Positions 19,809 through 29,375 of a stretch of 64,000 bases of DNA are shown here, one piece after another. Below the pieces are notes generated by a model. The model was not told the origin of the DNA and searched no databases. It saw only the letters and a list, made by a program, of their open reading frames with translations. How positions within the stretch are numbered: position 1 is the first letter of the stretch; each line of letters starts with the position of its first letter. The stretch spans positions 310,001 to 374,000 of the forward strand of contig CAWGIX010000006.1 in NCBI GenBank assembly GCA_963822705.1, given 5' to 3'. This stretch comes from CAVRQM01 sp963822705 (lineage in GTDB: Bacteria > Pseudomonadota > Alphaproteobacteria > Acetobacterales > Acetobacteraceae). A program made the position numbers and the translations under genes.

Positions 19809-20266
19809 GTGTTTGGACCATGTCCGGCTCGCGCGGGCGCGTCCAGGCCGGCGGCGGTAGCGCGCAAGACCAGCGCGTCGCCGCCGTCGGGATAATAACG
19901 ATTTCGACGGCCGACTTCGGCAAAACCTTGCGCCGCGTAGAGTGCCCGGGCGGGCGAATTGCTCGCCGCGACTTCCAGGAGGCAAGCGCCGAGGCCCAGG
20001 CTCGCCGCGTGGACAAGCGCGCGGCGTACCAGGTCGCGGCCGATTCCATGGCGGCGGAGTGTCGGCACCACCGCCAAGGTCAGAATCTCCGCCTCGTCGG
20101 CCAGTGCCCGCGCCAGCACGAAACCTCCTGCCGAATGCAGAAAGCCGAACGAGCCGGGGGCGTCCAGCAGCGTGGCGAATTCCTGCTGTGACCAGCACTC
20201 CGGGGCCGCAAAGGCGCGCGCGTGGATCGCAGCCAGAACCGCGGAATGCACTCGCGAAACGGCCAC
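19805..20266 (-). CDS. rimI: Ribosomal-protein-alanine N-acetyltransferase (GNAT)
   Basis: GNAT acetyltransferase of about 153 residues. The acetyl-CoA pyrophosphate loop RRHGIG lies in AVVPTLRRHGIGRDLVRRAL. LLEVAASNSPARALYAAQGF and RNRYYPDGGDAL are the usual RimI C-terminal features. RimI acetylates the N-terminal alanine of ribosomal protein S18. GTG at 20266 is chosen; TTG at 20269, or a CTG at 20278 overlapping the tsaB stop, are alternatives. tsaB directly upstream is the standard bacterial arrangement and strengthens the call. Confidence 0.85.
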   Translation of the reverse strand: MAVSRVHSAVLAAIHARAFAAPECWSQQEFATLLDAPGSFGFLHSAGGFVLARALADEAEILTLAVVPTLRRHGIGRDLVRRALVHAASLGLGACLLEVAASNSPARALYAAQGFAEVGRRNRYYPDGGDALVLRATAAGLDAPARAGHGPNT

Positions 20267-20274
20267 CAATGCGG

Positions 20275-20958
20275 TCAGCGCCTCGCCTCCCGTGGTGCCG
20301 GCCGGAGCCCCGCCTCGGGCAGGCGGGCTTCCGGTGCATCGACGTAGAGCGGCAGCGCCGTCAAGGGCGGCAGTGCGCCGGCCAGGCGCTTTGCGGCGAC
20401 GGCGGCCACCAGACGCGCGGCCGGGCGACGCGCGTCGGTCAGCATGACGTCGGCTCCGGCGGCGGCCAGCCAAGCTGCTACGATGGGCGCGGCATCACCG
20501 GCCACCGCCACTCTTCCGTCTGGCCGGGGCAGCTTTGCCAGCGCCACCGCTTCCACCACGCCGGCGCGATCCAAAAACACCCTGGCGCGCCGGCTGTCGA
20601 CCGCCACCCAAAGCGCCCGTCCGCCAAGATGCGGCAGGGCGGCGGCGAGCGCCTCCGCCACGGTCACGCCGATCAGCCGCGCACCGCTCGCCACCGCCAA
20701 GCCGTGCGCCAATGCCAGCGACGCGCGCAGCCCGGTAAAACTGCCCGGGCCGATGGTCACCGCCACCGCAGCGAGGTCCGCCGCTTTTACGCCGGAGGCG
20801 GCAAGCACGCGCTGCAGCATGGGCGCCAACACCTGCCCCTGGCCGCGGCCGCCAAAACCGCGCTGTTCGGCCAAAACCGTCTCGCCTGCGCACAGCGCGA
20901 CCGAGCAGGCGTCGAGCGCCGCGTCGAGCGCGAGGATGCACGGGGGTTGACCGGTCAT
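20275..20958 (-). CDS. tsaB: tRNA threonylcarbamoyladenosine biosynthesis protein TsaB
   Basis: A 227-residue ASKHA-fold protein. The N-terminal ILALDAALDACSVAL phosphate-1-like motif and the family signature TIGPGSFTGLRASLALAHGLA (residues ~68-88) are clear. TsaB is the non-catalytic partner of TsaD in making the t6A modification of ANN-decoding tRNAs. The ATG at 20958 begins a conventional N-terminus. It is the first gene of the tsaB-rimI unit. GEALTALP-type C-terminal extensions vary in the family; length is normal. Confidence 0.92.
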   Translation of the reverse strand: MTGQPPCILALDAALDACSVALCAGETVLAEQRGFGGRGQGQVLAPMLQRVLAASGVKAADLAAVAVTIGPGSFTGLRASLALAHGLAVASGARLIGVTVAEALAAALPHLGGRALWVAVDSRRARVFLDRAGVVEAVALAKLPRPDGRVAVAGDAAPIVAAWLAAAGADVMLTDARRPAARLVAAVAAKRLAGALPPLTALPLYVDAPEARLPEAGLRPAPREARR

Positions 20959-21122
20959 CCGCGGCAGTCTACGGCCGCCTCCCCGCCCGGCAACCCGAGT
21001 GCAGCTGCACCGGCCGCGAAACCATTTGCCGGCTCACGCGCTGCTTGCCAGACGCGACGCCTGCCGAATAGGCAGCGTCACCAGGGCGCGCCGCCGTGCG
21101 CCCGCACGTAGAGGAGATGCAC

Positions 21123-22022
21123 TTGGCCCTTCCACCTCCAATGCAGAGCTATGCCAACCCTGCCTATGCCGCGCCGGTCGCGGCTGTCGCCGACGGGACC
21201 GATCGCGACAGGACGTGGTGGTCCAATCATGCGGTGTGGGGCGCCATTCTCGCGGGGCTTGCCGCGGCGCTGCTCACACAGTTCCTGCTGACCCTGCTGG
21301 GGGCCGGGGTCGGCCTCGCGTCGTTCCAGGTGACCGGCAACACCGGCGCGAACCCGACCGTCGCCGGCCTTTCAGTCAGGGCTGGGCTCTGGTGGGTGGG
21401 GTCGGGGATCGTCGCGTCGTTCGTGGGTGGCTTGGTTGCCGGGCGGCTGTGCGGATCGCCGCGGCACAGCACCGCGGCCTGGCACGGTTTCGTCGCGTGG
21501 TGCGTGACCACGTTGGTGGTGGTCTGGCTGCTCGGCACCGCTCTTGGCGGCGTGCTGGGCGGGACCTTCAGCGCGATCGGCAGCACATTATCGGGCGCGG
21601 CACACGCGGCAGCCGCCGCGGCGCCGGCGGGCGACGCTGCGCTGGAGGCACAGTTGCGCCGCATGATCAATCCCAACGACCCGCGCACGGTGCAGGAGAA
21701 CGTGCAGAGCTATATTCGCGCCACGCTCGGGGGCGACCAGAAGGCGATCGACGAGGCGCGCGGCCCAGCGGTCGACAGTTTGGCGCGGGCGGCCAATATC
21801 AGTCCGGAAGAAGCGACCAGCCGCATCAACCAGCTGCAGCAGCAGGCGCAGCAGGCGGCGCAACAGGCCAAAGATGCCGCCGAGCAGGCACGCAAAGTCA
21901 GCGTCGAGGGCGCGCTGTTCGCGTTCGCGGCACTGCTGCTGGGCGGCATCGCGGCCATCGTGGGCGGCGGCCTTGGAACCCCTCGCCCAGCCTTGACAGC
22001 GACCGAGAGGGCAATCCTCTGA
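21123..22022 (+). CDS. Predicted inner-membrane protein with Gln/Ala-rich coiled coil
   Basis: About 299 residues, function unknown. After a short soluble N-terminus (PPPMQSYANPAYAAPVAAV) there are three hydrophobic segments (AILAGLAAALLTQFLLTLL, VGSGIVASFVGGLVAG, FVAWCVTTLVVVWLLGTALGG). A cytoplasmic or periplasmic helical region rich in Gln and Ala follows (ISPEEATSRINQLQQQAQQ onward), then a last transmembrane helix (ALFAFAALLLGGIAAIVGG). It resembles alphaproteobacterial proteins loosely annotated as PhnA-like or YrzE-like membrane proteins, but I would not transfer a function. A GAGGAG Shine-Dalgarno at 21111-21116 sits 6 bp before TTG at 21123, so TTG is preferred over GTG 21096 and ATG 21117. 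Confidence 0.72.
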   Translation: MALPPPMQSYANPAYAAPVAAVADGTDRDRTWWSNHAVWGAILAGLAAALLTQFLLTLLGAGVGLASFQVTGNTGANPTVAGLSVRAGLWWVGSGIVASFVGGLVAGRLCGSPRHSTAAWHGFVAWCVTTLVVVWLLGTALGGVLGGTFSAIGSTLSGAAHAAAAAAPAGDAALEAQLRRMINPNDPRTVQENVQSYIRATLGGDQKAIDEARGPAVDSLARAANISPEEATSRINQLQQQAQQAAQQAKDAAEQARKVSVEGALFAFAALLLGGIAAIVGGGLGTPRPALTATERAIL

Positions 22023-22040
22023 GCGAACCGTAGGAGGCGG

Positions 22041-22061
22041 AGGCGGAGTAAAGTTCCGCCT
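22041..22061. terminator. Hairpin between convergent genes
   Basis: A perfect 7-bp inverted repeat (AGGCGGA and TCCGCCT) with a 7-base loop lies just past the stop of the plus-strand membrane protein gene and 48 bp past the stop of the convergent nitroreductase gene. There is no T-tract, so it is at best a weak or factor-assisted bidirectional terminator. Confidence 0.4.
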
Positions 22062-22108
22062 GCGCGCGTTGGTTCCGTTTCAGCGTGGGGCGGTTGTTAC
22101 GCTTCCCG

Positions 22109-22729
22109 CTATGCGAACCGGCAAGCTTCCTCGAAGGTGAAGCGAGGCGAGCGGGCGAACAGGCCCGACGGATCGCCGTGGCCCAGATTGATGAGGAAGT
22201 TGGCCTTCCACCCTGATTCGGCAAAGAACGCCGCATTGACCAGCGCCTTGTCGAAGCCCGACATCGGGCCGCAATCCAGCCCGAGCGCGCGGGCAGCGAT
22301 GATGAAATACCCGCCCTGCAGCGTGCCGTTGCGGAACGCCGTTTCCTCGGCGAGCGCATCGTTGCCGGCAAACCAGCTGCGGGCGTCGGCATGCGGGAAC
22401 AGTTTTGGCAGGTGGTCGTAGAACCGCGGATCGTAGGCCACGATCACCGTGACCGGTGCCACCATGGTCTTGTCGAGATTGCCGGCGGAGAGCGACGGGC
22501 GCAGTTTTTCCTTGCCCTCCGGCGTGCGCACGAACACGAAACGCGCCGGCGAGGAATTGGCCGACGTGGGCCCCCACTTCATCAACTCGAAAACCGCCCG
22601 CAGTTCGTCGTCGGAGACCGGGCGTGGCTCGAACTTGTTCTGGGTGCGCGCCGCGCGGAACAGCGTGTCGAGCGTCGCGTCGTCCAGCACATGGCGGGGA
22701 GGTTGAGCAGGGGCGTCGATGTCCGCCAT
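22109..22729 (-). CDS. Nitroreductase family protein, RutE/malonic semialdehyde reductase type
   Basis: A 206-residue FMN-dependent nitroreductase-fold enzyme. KWGPTSANSSPARFVFVRTPEGKEKL and the C-terminal GHGDPSGLFARSPRF match the RutE/HadB subgroup, which reduces malonic semialdehyde to 3-hydroxypropionate. No other rut genes are nearby, so a pyrimidine-degradation role is not supported; quinone or nitro-compound reduction is an alternative. The ATG at 22729 overlaps the stop of the NifU gene (ATGA), so the two are cotranscribed. Confidence 0.85.
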   Translation of the reverse strand: MADIDAPAQPPRHVLDDATLDTLFRAARTQNKFEPRPVSDDELRAVFELMKWGPTSANSSPARFVFVRTPEGKEKLRPSLSAGNLDKTMVAPVTVIVAYDPRFYDHLPKLFPHADARSWFAGNDALAEETAFRNGTLQGGYFIIAARALGLDCGPMSGFDKALVNAAFFAESGWKANFLINLGHGDPSGLFARSPRFTFEEACRFA

Positions 22730-23286
22730 CACGCCACCTGCTCGACGCCGACGACCTCGGGGACGTAGTGGCGCAGCATGTTCTCGATGCCGTGTTTCAA
22801 CGTGGCCGAAGATGACGGGCAGCCGCTGCACGAGCCCTGCATGTGCAGCCGCACCACGCCGTCGCGATAACCGCGGAATACGATGTCGCCGCCGTCGCCT
22901 GCCACCGCCGGGCGCACCCGCGTATCCAGCAGCTCCTTGATCTGGGCGACGATCTCCTCGTCTTCCGGTGCGACATCCTCTTCCGCCGACTCGGCGTCCG
23001 CGCCTAGAAGTACCGGCCAGCCGGCGACGAAGTGCTCCATGATGACGCCGAGCACTTCCGGTTTCAGCGCCTGCCAGCTGGTCATATCCGACTTGGTGAC
23101 GGTGACGAAGTCCGAGCCCAGAAACACCCGCGCGACGCCGGGCAGCGCGAAGAGCGAGTAGGCGAGGGGGCTACGCTCCGCAGCCTCGGCGGTAGCGAAA
23201 TCGGCGGTGCCGGCGCCCATGACCGCGCGGCCCGGCAGGAATTTCAGGGTCGCCGGGTTCGGCGTGCCCTCGGTTTCGATGAACAT
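22729..23286 (-). CDS. NifU-type Fe-S cluster scaffold/carrier protein
   Basis: A 185-residue protein with the two-domain layout of NfuA-like proteins in Alphaproteobacteria. An N-terminal Nfu_N domain (MFIETEGTPNPATLKFLPG) is followed by a C-terminal NifU domain with the cluster-binding C153-x2-C156 (GSCSGCPSS). Such proteins carry 4Fe-4S clusters to target enzymes such as aconitase and lipoyl synthase. An acidic linker (residues ~98-112) joins the domains. The ATG at 23286 begins the conserved FIETE start. It is divergent from the nucleotidase gene. Confidence 0.92.
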   Translation of the reverse strand: MFIETEGTPNPATLKFLPGRAVMGAGTADFATAEAAERSPLAYSLFALPGVARVFLGSDFVTVTKSDMTSWQALKPEVLGVIMEHFVAGWPVLLGADAESAEEDVAPEDEEIVAQIKELLDTRVRPAVAGDGGDIVFRGYRDGVVRLHMQGSCSGCPSSSATLKHGIENMLRHYVPEVVGVEQVA

Positions 23287-23358
23287 GGCAAAAAGTCCCT
23301 CCGGTTGACGGTGACATTGCGCCGCGGCAAGCAGATGGCAAGGGTGCGCGGGCAGGCT

Positions 23359-24955
23359 ATGAGGATGTCCATGACCCTGACCCGCCGCGCCCTGCTCGCC
23401 GGGCTTTCGATCCTGCCGATGACGCGACTGCGCGCCGGCACGGTCGCGCACCGGCTGACCCTCATCCACATGAACGATTTCCACTCGCGCCACGAGCCGG
23501 TCGACGCGCGGGCGCTGGCCTGCGCCGATCCCCCCGGTGCCGACTGCCTGGGCGGCGCGGCGCACCTGGCCACCGCCATCGCCCGCAGCCGCGCTGCAGC
23601 CGAGGCGGCGGGGCGGACGGTGCTGTTCCTCGACGCGGGCGACCAGTTCCAGGGCAGCCTGTTCTACACCGCCTGGCACGGCGACGCGGAACTGGCTGTG
23701 ATGCACGCGCTCGGCACGGAAGCCATGACGGTCGGCAACCACGAGTTCGACAACGGCCCCAAGAACCTCGCCCGCTTCGTGCGCGCGGCGCGCTTTCCGG
23801 TGCTGTCGGCCAATATCGACGCCGGCGGCGACCCCGATCTGGCCGGGCTGCTCAAGCCGTGGATCATGCTGCACAAGGACGGGCTGGCGATCGGCGTGGT
23901 GGGCCTGACCACGCTGGAAACCCCGGTCGGCTCCTCGCCGGGCCCAACCGTGCGGTTTTCGGAGCCCCGGGCGGCGCTGGAACGCAGTGCGGCCGAGGCG
24001 CGCGCGGCGGGGGCGGCGTTCGTCATCGCCCTGTCGCACCTGGGCGTAGACCAGGACCGGGAGCTGGCCGGACAGGTGCCGGGCGTGGACGTGATCGTGG
24101 GCGGGCATTCGCACACGCTGCTTTCGGACACCGAACCCGGCGCCGCCGGCCCCGCGCATCAGGCGATCGAAGGCCCAAAAGGCGGTTCGCTGGTGGTTCA
24201 GGCCGCCTGTTTCGGCCGCTACCTGGGGCGGCTTGATCTCGAGGTGGCCGCGGACGGGTCCTTGCTTGCCTTTGGTGGGGATTGCACGCATGTCGGGATC
24301 GACCTGCCGCGAGGAGCCGCGCGTCGCCGCCATCGTGGCGGGGTATGCGGCGCAGCTTGATGGCGTGCGCCGCCGCGTGGTCGGCCGCGCCGCGGCACCT
24401 CTCGGCAACGTGGGGTGCCGCACCGGAGAGTGTGCGCTCGGGGATTTCGTGGCCGACGCCATGCTGGCCTCGGCGCACGGCGCGGACGTGGCGATCATGA
24501 ACGCGGGCGGCTTGCGAACCGGGCTGCCCGGCGGCGAACTCACGCTGGGAGACGTGCTGACAGCGCTGCCGTTCGGCAACACGGTGGCGACCATGCAGCT
24601 TTCCGGTGCGGATTTGCGAGCGGCTCTGGTCAACGGCCTTTCCCGTGCAGGCAAAGGCGCGTTTCCGCAGGTCGCGGGGATGCGCCTGGAATGGCAACCC
24701 GCCGCCCCGGACCCACTCGTTTTCGCAAAAGTCCGGGGGGCGGACGGCAGTTTTGCGCCGCTCGACCCGGCCCGGCGCTACACCGTCGTCACCAACAATT
24801 TTCTGCGCGCCGGCGGGGACGGGTATGCGACGTTCAAGACCGGTGCCATCGATCCCTACGATACCGGCCCGGGGTTGGACGAAGTGGTGAGCCGGGCGCT
24901 TGCCGCCGCCTCGCCGGTCGCCGCAGCCACGGACGGACGCATCGCGGTGCGATGA
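23359..24955 (+). CDS. 5'-nucleotidase/2',3'-cyclic phosphodiesterase family protein, frameshifted near 24310
   Basis: Exported metallophosphoesterase. An N-terminal twin-arginine-like signal (TRRALLAGLSILP) precedes the dinuclear metal core: IHMNDFHSRHEP, FLDAGDQFQGS, VGNHEFDNGP and VGGHSHTLL. The C-terminal 5_nucleotid_C domain contains ECALGDFVADAM, GGLRTGLPGGELT and GNTVATMQLSG. The frame breaks at about 24308-24311; dropping one C restores DLPEEPRVAAIVAGY and a protein of about 531 residues. Expected role: periplasmic dephosphorylation of nucleotides for nucleoside or phosphate scavenging. Starts at 23359, 23365 and 23371 are all possible. The stop overlaps the next gene's ATG. Confidence 0.85.
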
Positions 24956-26070
24956 CCGAGCGCGTCGATTGCGTGGTGGTCGGTGCCGGCGTGGTCGGCA
25001 TCGCGGTAGCCCGCGCCCTGGCGCAGGCCGGGCGCGAGGTGATCGTGCTGGACGCCGCTGAAGGCATCGGCACGGAGACGTCCAGCCGCAACAGCGAGGT
25101 GATCCACGCCGGCATCTACTACCCGAAAGACTCGCTCATGGCGTTGGCGTGCGTCGAGGGCCGTCGCCGGCTGTATGCGTTCTGCGACACGCATGGGGTG
25201 CCGTATAGCCGCTGCGGCAAGCTGATCGTCGCCACTGATGCCGCGGAAGCCGAGCGGCTGGTCGGCATCAAGGCGCGCGCCGAGGCAAACGGCGTGGAAG
25301 GAATGCGCCTGCTGACCGCCGCCGAGGCGCAGGCGATGGAACCCAACCTTTGCTGCACCGCAGCGCTGCTGTCCCCCGAAACCGGGGTGCTGGACAGCCA
25401 CGCCTACATGCTGGCCTTGCAGGGCGAGGCGGAGGCCGCCGGCAGCGTGTTCGTGTTCCACAGCCCGGTGCTGGGCGGCGCCGCGGGTGCGGACGGAGTG
25501 ACGCTGGAGATCGGCGGCGACGACCCGATGCGGCTGCGGGCCGACCTCGTCATCAACTCCGCCGGCCTGCACGCGACCGAACTGGCACGACGGCTGGCCG
25601 GCATGCCCAGCCAGCTCGTGCCGCGGACCTACTATGCAAAAGGAAACTATTTTTCGCTGGCCGGCCGGTCGCCGTTTTCGCGGCTGATCTACCCGGTTCC
25701 GGTGCCGGGCGGGCTGGGCGTTCACCTGACCATCGATTTGGGCGGCGCGGCTCGGTTCGGCCCGGACGTGGAATGGGTCGACCGGCTCGACTACGACGTG
25801 GACCCGCGCCGTGCCGACAGTTTTTACGCCGCCGTCCGGCGTTACTGGCCCGGATTGCGCGATGGGGCGCTGCTACCCGGCTACTCCGGCATCCGGCCGA
25901 AGACGGTGCCGAAAGGCGCGCTGGCGCAGGACTTTGTCATTTTGGGCCCGCGCGCGCACGGCGTGCCTGGGCTGGTGCACCTGTTCGGCATCGAATCTCC
26001 GGGGCTGACCGCCGCCATCGCGCTGGCTGACCGGGTACGCGACGAGGCGTTTCACCTTAACGGCGGCTGA
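24952..26070 (+). CDS. FAD-dependent oxidoreductase, L-2-hydroxyglutarate oxidase (LhgO)-like
   Basis: A 372-residue DAO-family flavoenzyme. The Rossmann motif VVVGAGVVGIAVARALAQAG lies at residues 7-26. ETSSRNSEVIHAGIYYPKDSL is characteristic of the LhgO/L2HGDH group, as is the C-terminal GYSGIRPK. LhgO oxidises L-2-hydroxyglutarate to 2-oxoglutarate. The exact substrate is uncertain, since glycerol-3-phosphate-dehydrogenase-like paralogues share the fold. ATG at 24952 overlaps the nucleotidase stop (ATGA), so the two are coupled. Confidence 0.85.
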   Translation: MTERVDCVVVGAGVVGIAVARALAQAGREVIVLDAAEGIGTETSSRNSEVIHAGIYYPKDSLMALACVEGRRRLYAFCDTHGVPYSRCGKLIVATDAAEAERLVGIKARAEANGVEGMRLLTAAEAQAMEPNLCCTAALLSPETGVLDSHAYMLALQGEAEAAGSVFVFHSPVLGGAAGADGVTLEIGGDDPMRLRADLVINSAGLHATELARRLAGMPSQLVPRTYYAKGNYFSLAGRSPFSRLIYPVPVPGGLGVHLTIDLGGAARFGPDVEWVDRLDYDVDPRRADSFYAAVRRYWPGLRDGALLPGYSGIRPKTVPKGALAQDFVILGPRAHGVPGLVHLFGIESPGLTAAIALADRVRDEAFHLNGG

Positions 26071-26075
26071 TCGCA

Positions 26076-26143
26076 TTGTCCTGGACAAGCCGACCGTGTC
26101 GCGCGACAGTTGCAGTTGGGGGCCGACGTAACGCGTCGCGCGA
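26076..26143. promoter_or_regulatory. Dyad elements upstream of the T6SS operon
   Basis: The 157-bp gap before tssA holds three symmetric or repeated elements. TTGTCC-T-GGACAA (26076-26088) is a 13-base interrupted palindrome. TGTCGCGCGACA (26097-26108) is a perfect 12-base palindrome. Its core GTCGCGCGA recurs at 26135-26143. They are well placed to be operator sites for T6SS control, or the first could belong to the terminator of the preceding gene. No convincing sigma-54 -24/-12 box was seen. Confidence 0.35.
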
Positions 26144-26227
26144 TGGGTTCCGGAATGCGGGCACAACACACCAGGGCGTATTGGATCACGCGGCGCGTCC
26201 GCGCGCCCGGCGACGGGCGAGCCTGAC

Positions 26228-27290
26228 GTGCCACCGCTTGATATCGGTCAGTGGGTTGCGGAAGTCTCGCCCGAGCAACCGGCCGGGCCGAACCTGGAGT
26301 TCGACCAGGATTTTGGTGCCCTGGACCGCGCCGCCCAGGGCAAGGCGGAGCAGCAGTTCGGCGACACTGTCATTCCGGCGGAGGAGCCGGTCTGGAAAGA
26401 GGTCGAGGCGCAGGCCTGGGCACTGCTGGAGCGCACCCGGGATCTGCGCGTGCTGACGCATCTCGCCGTGGCTCGACTGCACCTGTCCGGACTGCCCGGC
26501 TTCGCAGACGCCCTCGCATTGATCCGGCAGCTGCTGGAAACCCAGTGGGACTCGATTCATCCGCAGCTCGACCCGGATGACGACAACGACCCGACGCTGC
26601 GCGCCAACGCGCTGCTGCGCTTGGCCGAGCCGGGCCGCGTCCTGCGCGCCATCCGTGACCTGCCGCTCGCGTCCTCGCAAAAGATTGGCCGGATCACCTG
26701 GCGCGACATCGCCGTGCAGGCCGGCAGCATCGAAGCCGATCCTGGGCGCCAAGTTTTCACCGAAAAGCAGATCCGGTCCACGTTCGCGGAAACCGATCTC
26801 GCGCGACTCGCCGAGTTGCGCGAGGCGTTAGCGTCGGCGGCGCGGGACGCGGCGGCCATTCCGGCAGTGTTCGACGCGCGTGCCGGGTTTGGCACCGGAC
26901 CGGAACTGAAGGACCTGCTGAAGCTGCTGCGCGAGGTGGCGCAACAGGTCGAAGCCTTCGGGGGAATGGCCGGTGCCGAAGAATCTCCTGCCGAAGAGAT
27001 GCCGACCGAGACGGATGCCGGGACCCAGGCCGGCGGGTCCGCGGCGGTCCGCCCGTCTCGCGGTGTCACCGCGGCCTCGATCACCGCGGTGACCAGCCGT
27101 GCCGACGCGGTGCGACTGCTGGAACTGGTGGTGCAGTATTACGAGCAGGTACGAGCCTTCCAGCCCGCTCCCGCTGCTGATCGAGCGCGCACGCCGGCTG
27201 GCCGACAAGAATTTTCTCGACATTTTGCGCGACATGGCCCCCGAAGGGCTCGGGCAAGCGCAGAACATCGCCGGCGTGACGAATGAGTGA
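26228..27290 (+). CDS. tssA: T6SS protein TssA (ImpA), frameshifted near 27146
   Basis: First gene of the T6SS operon. The N-terminal ImpA_N region is clear (EVSPEQPAGPNLEFDQDF, HLAVARLHLSGLPGFADALALI, WDSIHPQLDPDDDNDPTLRANAL). A Pro/Ala/Glu-rich linker leads to the short C-terminal domain PLPLLIERARRLADKNFLDIL. The frame breaks at ~27146; removing one G restores YYEQYEPSSPLPLLIERA and a protein of about 353 residues. TssA organises baseplate assembly and sheath polymerisation. The start is GTG at 26228 and tssB follows after 72 bp. Confidence 0.9.
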
Positions 27291-27362
27291 CCGAGATCAC
27301 ATCCGGGTCGCCTCCCCCCATGCGACAGACCGGATCAACCCCGAGGGTAAGCGAGGCAGGAC

Positions 27363-27886
27363 GTGGCCAAGGCAAGCAGCCAGAAATTCATAGCGCGCAA
27401 CCGCGCGCCGCGCGTGCAGATCGAGTACAACGTGGAGACCTACGGCTCGGAGAAGAAGTACAACTGCCGTTCGTGGTAGGCGTCATGGCCGACCTGTCCG
27501 GCAAGCCCTCCGAGCCGCTTCCGGCCGTAGCCGACCGCAAGATGCTGGAGATCGACGTCGACAATTTCGACGAGCGGCTGAAGTCGATGAAACCGCGCGT
27601 GGCGTTCACCGTGCCCAATACCCTGACCGGCGAGGGCAATCTCGCGGTGGACATCACCTTCGAGAGCATGGAGGACTTTTCGCCTGCCGCGGTGGCGCGC
27701 AAGGTCGATGCGCTAAACAAGCTGCTGGAGGCGCGCACCCAGTTATCGAACCTGCTGACCTACATGGACGGCAAGACCGGTGCCGAGGAGCTGATCGGCA
27801 AGGTGCTGCAGGACCCCGCATTGCTGCAGACGCTGGCCGCCGCCCCCAAGCCGCAGGATGCGGCCCCGAAGAGCGCGGAGGAATAG
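27363..27886 (+). CDS. tssB: T6SS contractile sheath small subunit TssB (VipA), frameshifted near 27462
   Basis: Small sheath protein that assembles with TssC around the Hcp tube. The N-terminal piece (VAKASSQKFIARNRAPRV, then EYNVETYGSEKK) and the rest (QLPFVVGVMADLSGKPSEPLP onward) lie in different frames. Restoring one G near 27462 (AAGAAG to AAGAAGG) joins them as KKVQLPFVVGVMADLSG, the family's conserved second strand, giving 174 residues. ARTQLSNLLTYMDGKTGAEELI is the usual C-terminal region. The start is GTG at 27363 after a GAGGCAGGA ribosome-binding site. Essential for a working T6SS, so if the break were real the system would be dead. Confidence 0.9.
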
Positions 27887-27890
27887 GCGC

Positions 27891-29375
27891 ATGTCCGGAA
27901 CCCAACTCACGCAGCCGCAAGCCGCAGGTGTCGCCACCCAGGAGGGCGGCGATTTCACAGCCCTGCTGAACCGCGAATTCAAGCCGAAAAGCGACCGTGC
28001 CCGCGAGGCCGTGGCGGGCGCCGTCCAGACCTTGGCGCAGCAGGCGCTGGTCAACACCGCGCTGGTCTCGAATGACGCGCTCAGCTCTATCGAGTTGATG
28101 ATCCGTGAGATCGACCGCAAGCTGACCGAGCAGGTCAATCTCGTCATTCACCACGAGGACTTTCAGGCGGTCGAGTCGGCGTGGCGCGGCCTGCACCATC
28201 TGGTGAACAATACCGAAACCGACGAGATGCTGAAGATCAAGGTCCTCAACATTTCCAAGAAGGACCTCGGCAAGACCCTGAAAAAATTCCGCGGCACCGC
28301 GTGGGACCAGAGCCCGATCTTCAAGAAGATTTACGAGGAAGAGTACGGCCAATTCGGCGGCGAGCCGTTCGGCGTGCTGGTGGGCGACTACTATTTCGAC
28401 CACAGCCCGATGGACACGCAGCTGTTGGGCGACATCGCCGCCGTCGCCGCCGGTGCGCACGCGCCTTTCATCGCCGCAGCGGATCCCAAGGTCATGGGAA
28501 TGGACAGCTGGGGCGAACTGGCGAACCCGCGCGACCTGACGAAGATTTTCCAGACACCCGAATACGCGGCTTGGCGCTCGCTGCGTGAAAGCGAGGATTC
28601 GCGCTATATCGGGTTGGCGATGCCTCGTTTCTTGGCCCGCCTGCCCTATGGCGCCAAGACCGAGCCGGTCGAAGAGTTTGCCTTCGAGGAAGATACTCAG
28701 GGTGCCGACAGTAGCAGCTACACCTGGTGCAACTCGGCCTATGCGATGGCCACCAACATTACCCAGGCCTTCAAGCTGTACGGCTGGTGCTCACGCATCC
28801 GCGGCATCGAGAGCGGCGGGGCCGTCGAGGGGCTGCCGGCGCACACCTTCCCGACCGACGACGGCGGGGTGGCGATGAAATGCCCGACGGAGATCGCCAT
28901 CAGCGACCGGCGTGAGGCAGAACTGGCGAAGAACGGCTTCATGCCGCTGCTGCACAAGAAGAACTCGGATTTTGCCGCGTTCATCGGCGCGCAGTCGCTG
29001 CAAAAGCCCACGGAATACGATGACCCGGCCGCCACCGCCAACGCCAACCTGTCGGCACGGCTGCCATACCTGTTTGCCACCTGCCGCTTCGCGCACTACC
29101 TGAAGTGCATGGTGCGCGACAAGATCGGCAGCACGAAGAGCAAGGCCCAGCTCAAGGATTGGCTGGAGACTTGGCTCAGCAACTACATCGACGGTTCGCC
29201 CGAGACGAGCCAGGAGGGCTGGAAGGCGACCCATCCTCTGGCCGAGGGCCGGGTCGAGATCGAGGAGAACGAGGAAAATCCCGGCTACTATAGTTCCCGA
29301 TTTTACCTCAAGCCGCATTATCAGCTGGAAGGCCTGACGGTATCGCTCCGGCTGGTCTCCCGCATGCCCAAATGA
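27891..29375 (+). CDS. tssC: T6SS contractile sheath large subunit TssC (VipB)
   Basis: A complete 494-residue sheath protein. Hallmarks: SSIELMIREIDRKLTEQVNLVIHH near residue 65, SAWRGLHHLVNNTETDEMLKIK at ~100-120, FGVLVGDYYFDH at ~160 and the C-terminal PGYYSSRFYLKPHYQLEGL. With TssB it forms the contractile cylinder that ClpV disassembles. The ATG at 27891 lies four bases after the tssB stop. No frame problem is seen in this long gene. Confidence 0.96.
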   Translation: MSGTQLTQPQAAGVATQEGGDFTALLNREFKPKSDRAREAVAGAVQTLAQQALVNTALVSNDALSSIELMIREIDRKLTEQVNLVIHHEDFQAVESAWRGLHHLVNNTETDEMLKIKVLNISKKDLGKTLKKFRGTAWDQSPIFKKIYEEEYGQFGGEPFGVLVGDYYFDHSPMDTQLLGDIAAVAAGAHAPFIAAADPKVMGMDSWGELANPRDLTKIFQTPEYAAWRSLRESEDSRYIGLAMPRFLARLPYGAKTEPVEEFAFEEDTQGADSSSYTWCNSAYAMATNITQAFKLYGWCSRIRGIESGGAVEGLPAHTFPTDDGGVAMKCPTEIAISDRREAELAKNGFMPLLHKKNSDFAAFIGAQSLQKPTEYDDPAATANANLSARLPYLFATCRFAHYLKCMVRDKIGSTKSKAQLKDWLETWLSNYIDGSPETSQEGWKATHPLAEGRVEIEENEENPGYYSSRFYLKPHYQLEGLTVSLRLVSRMPK

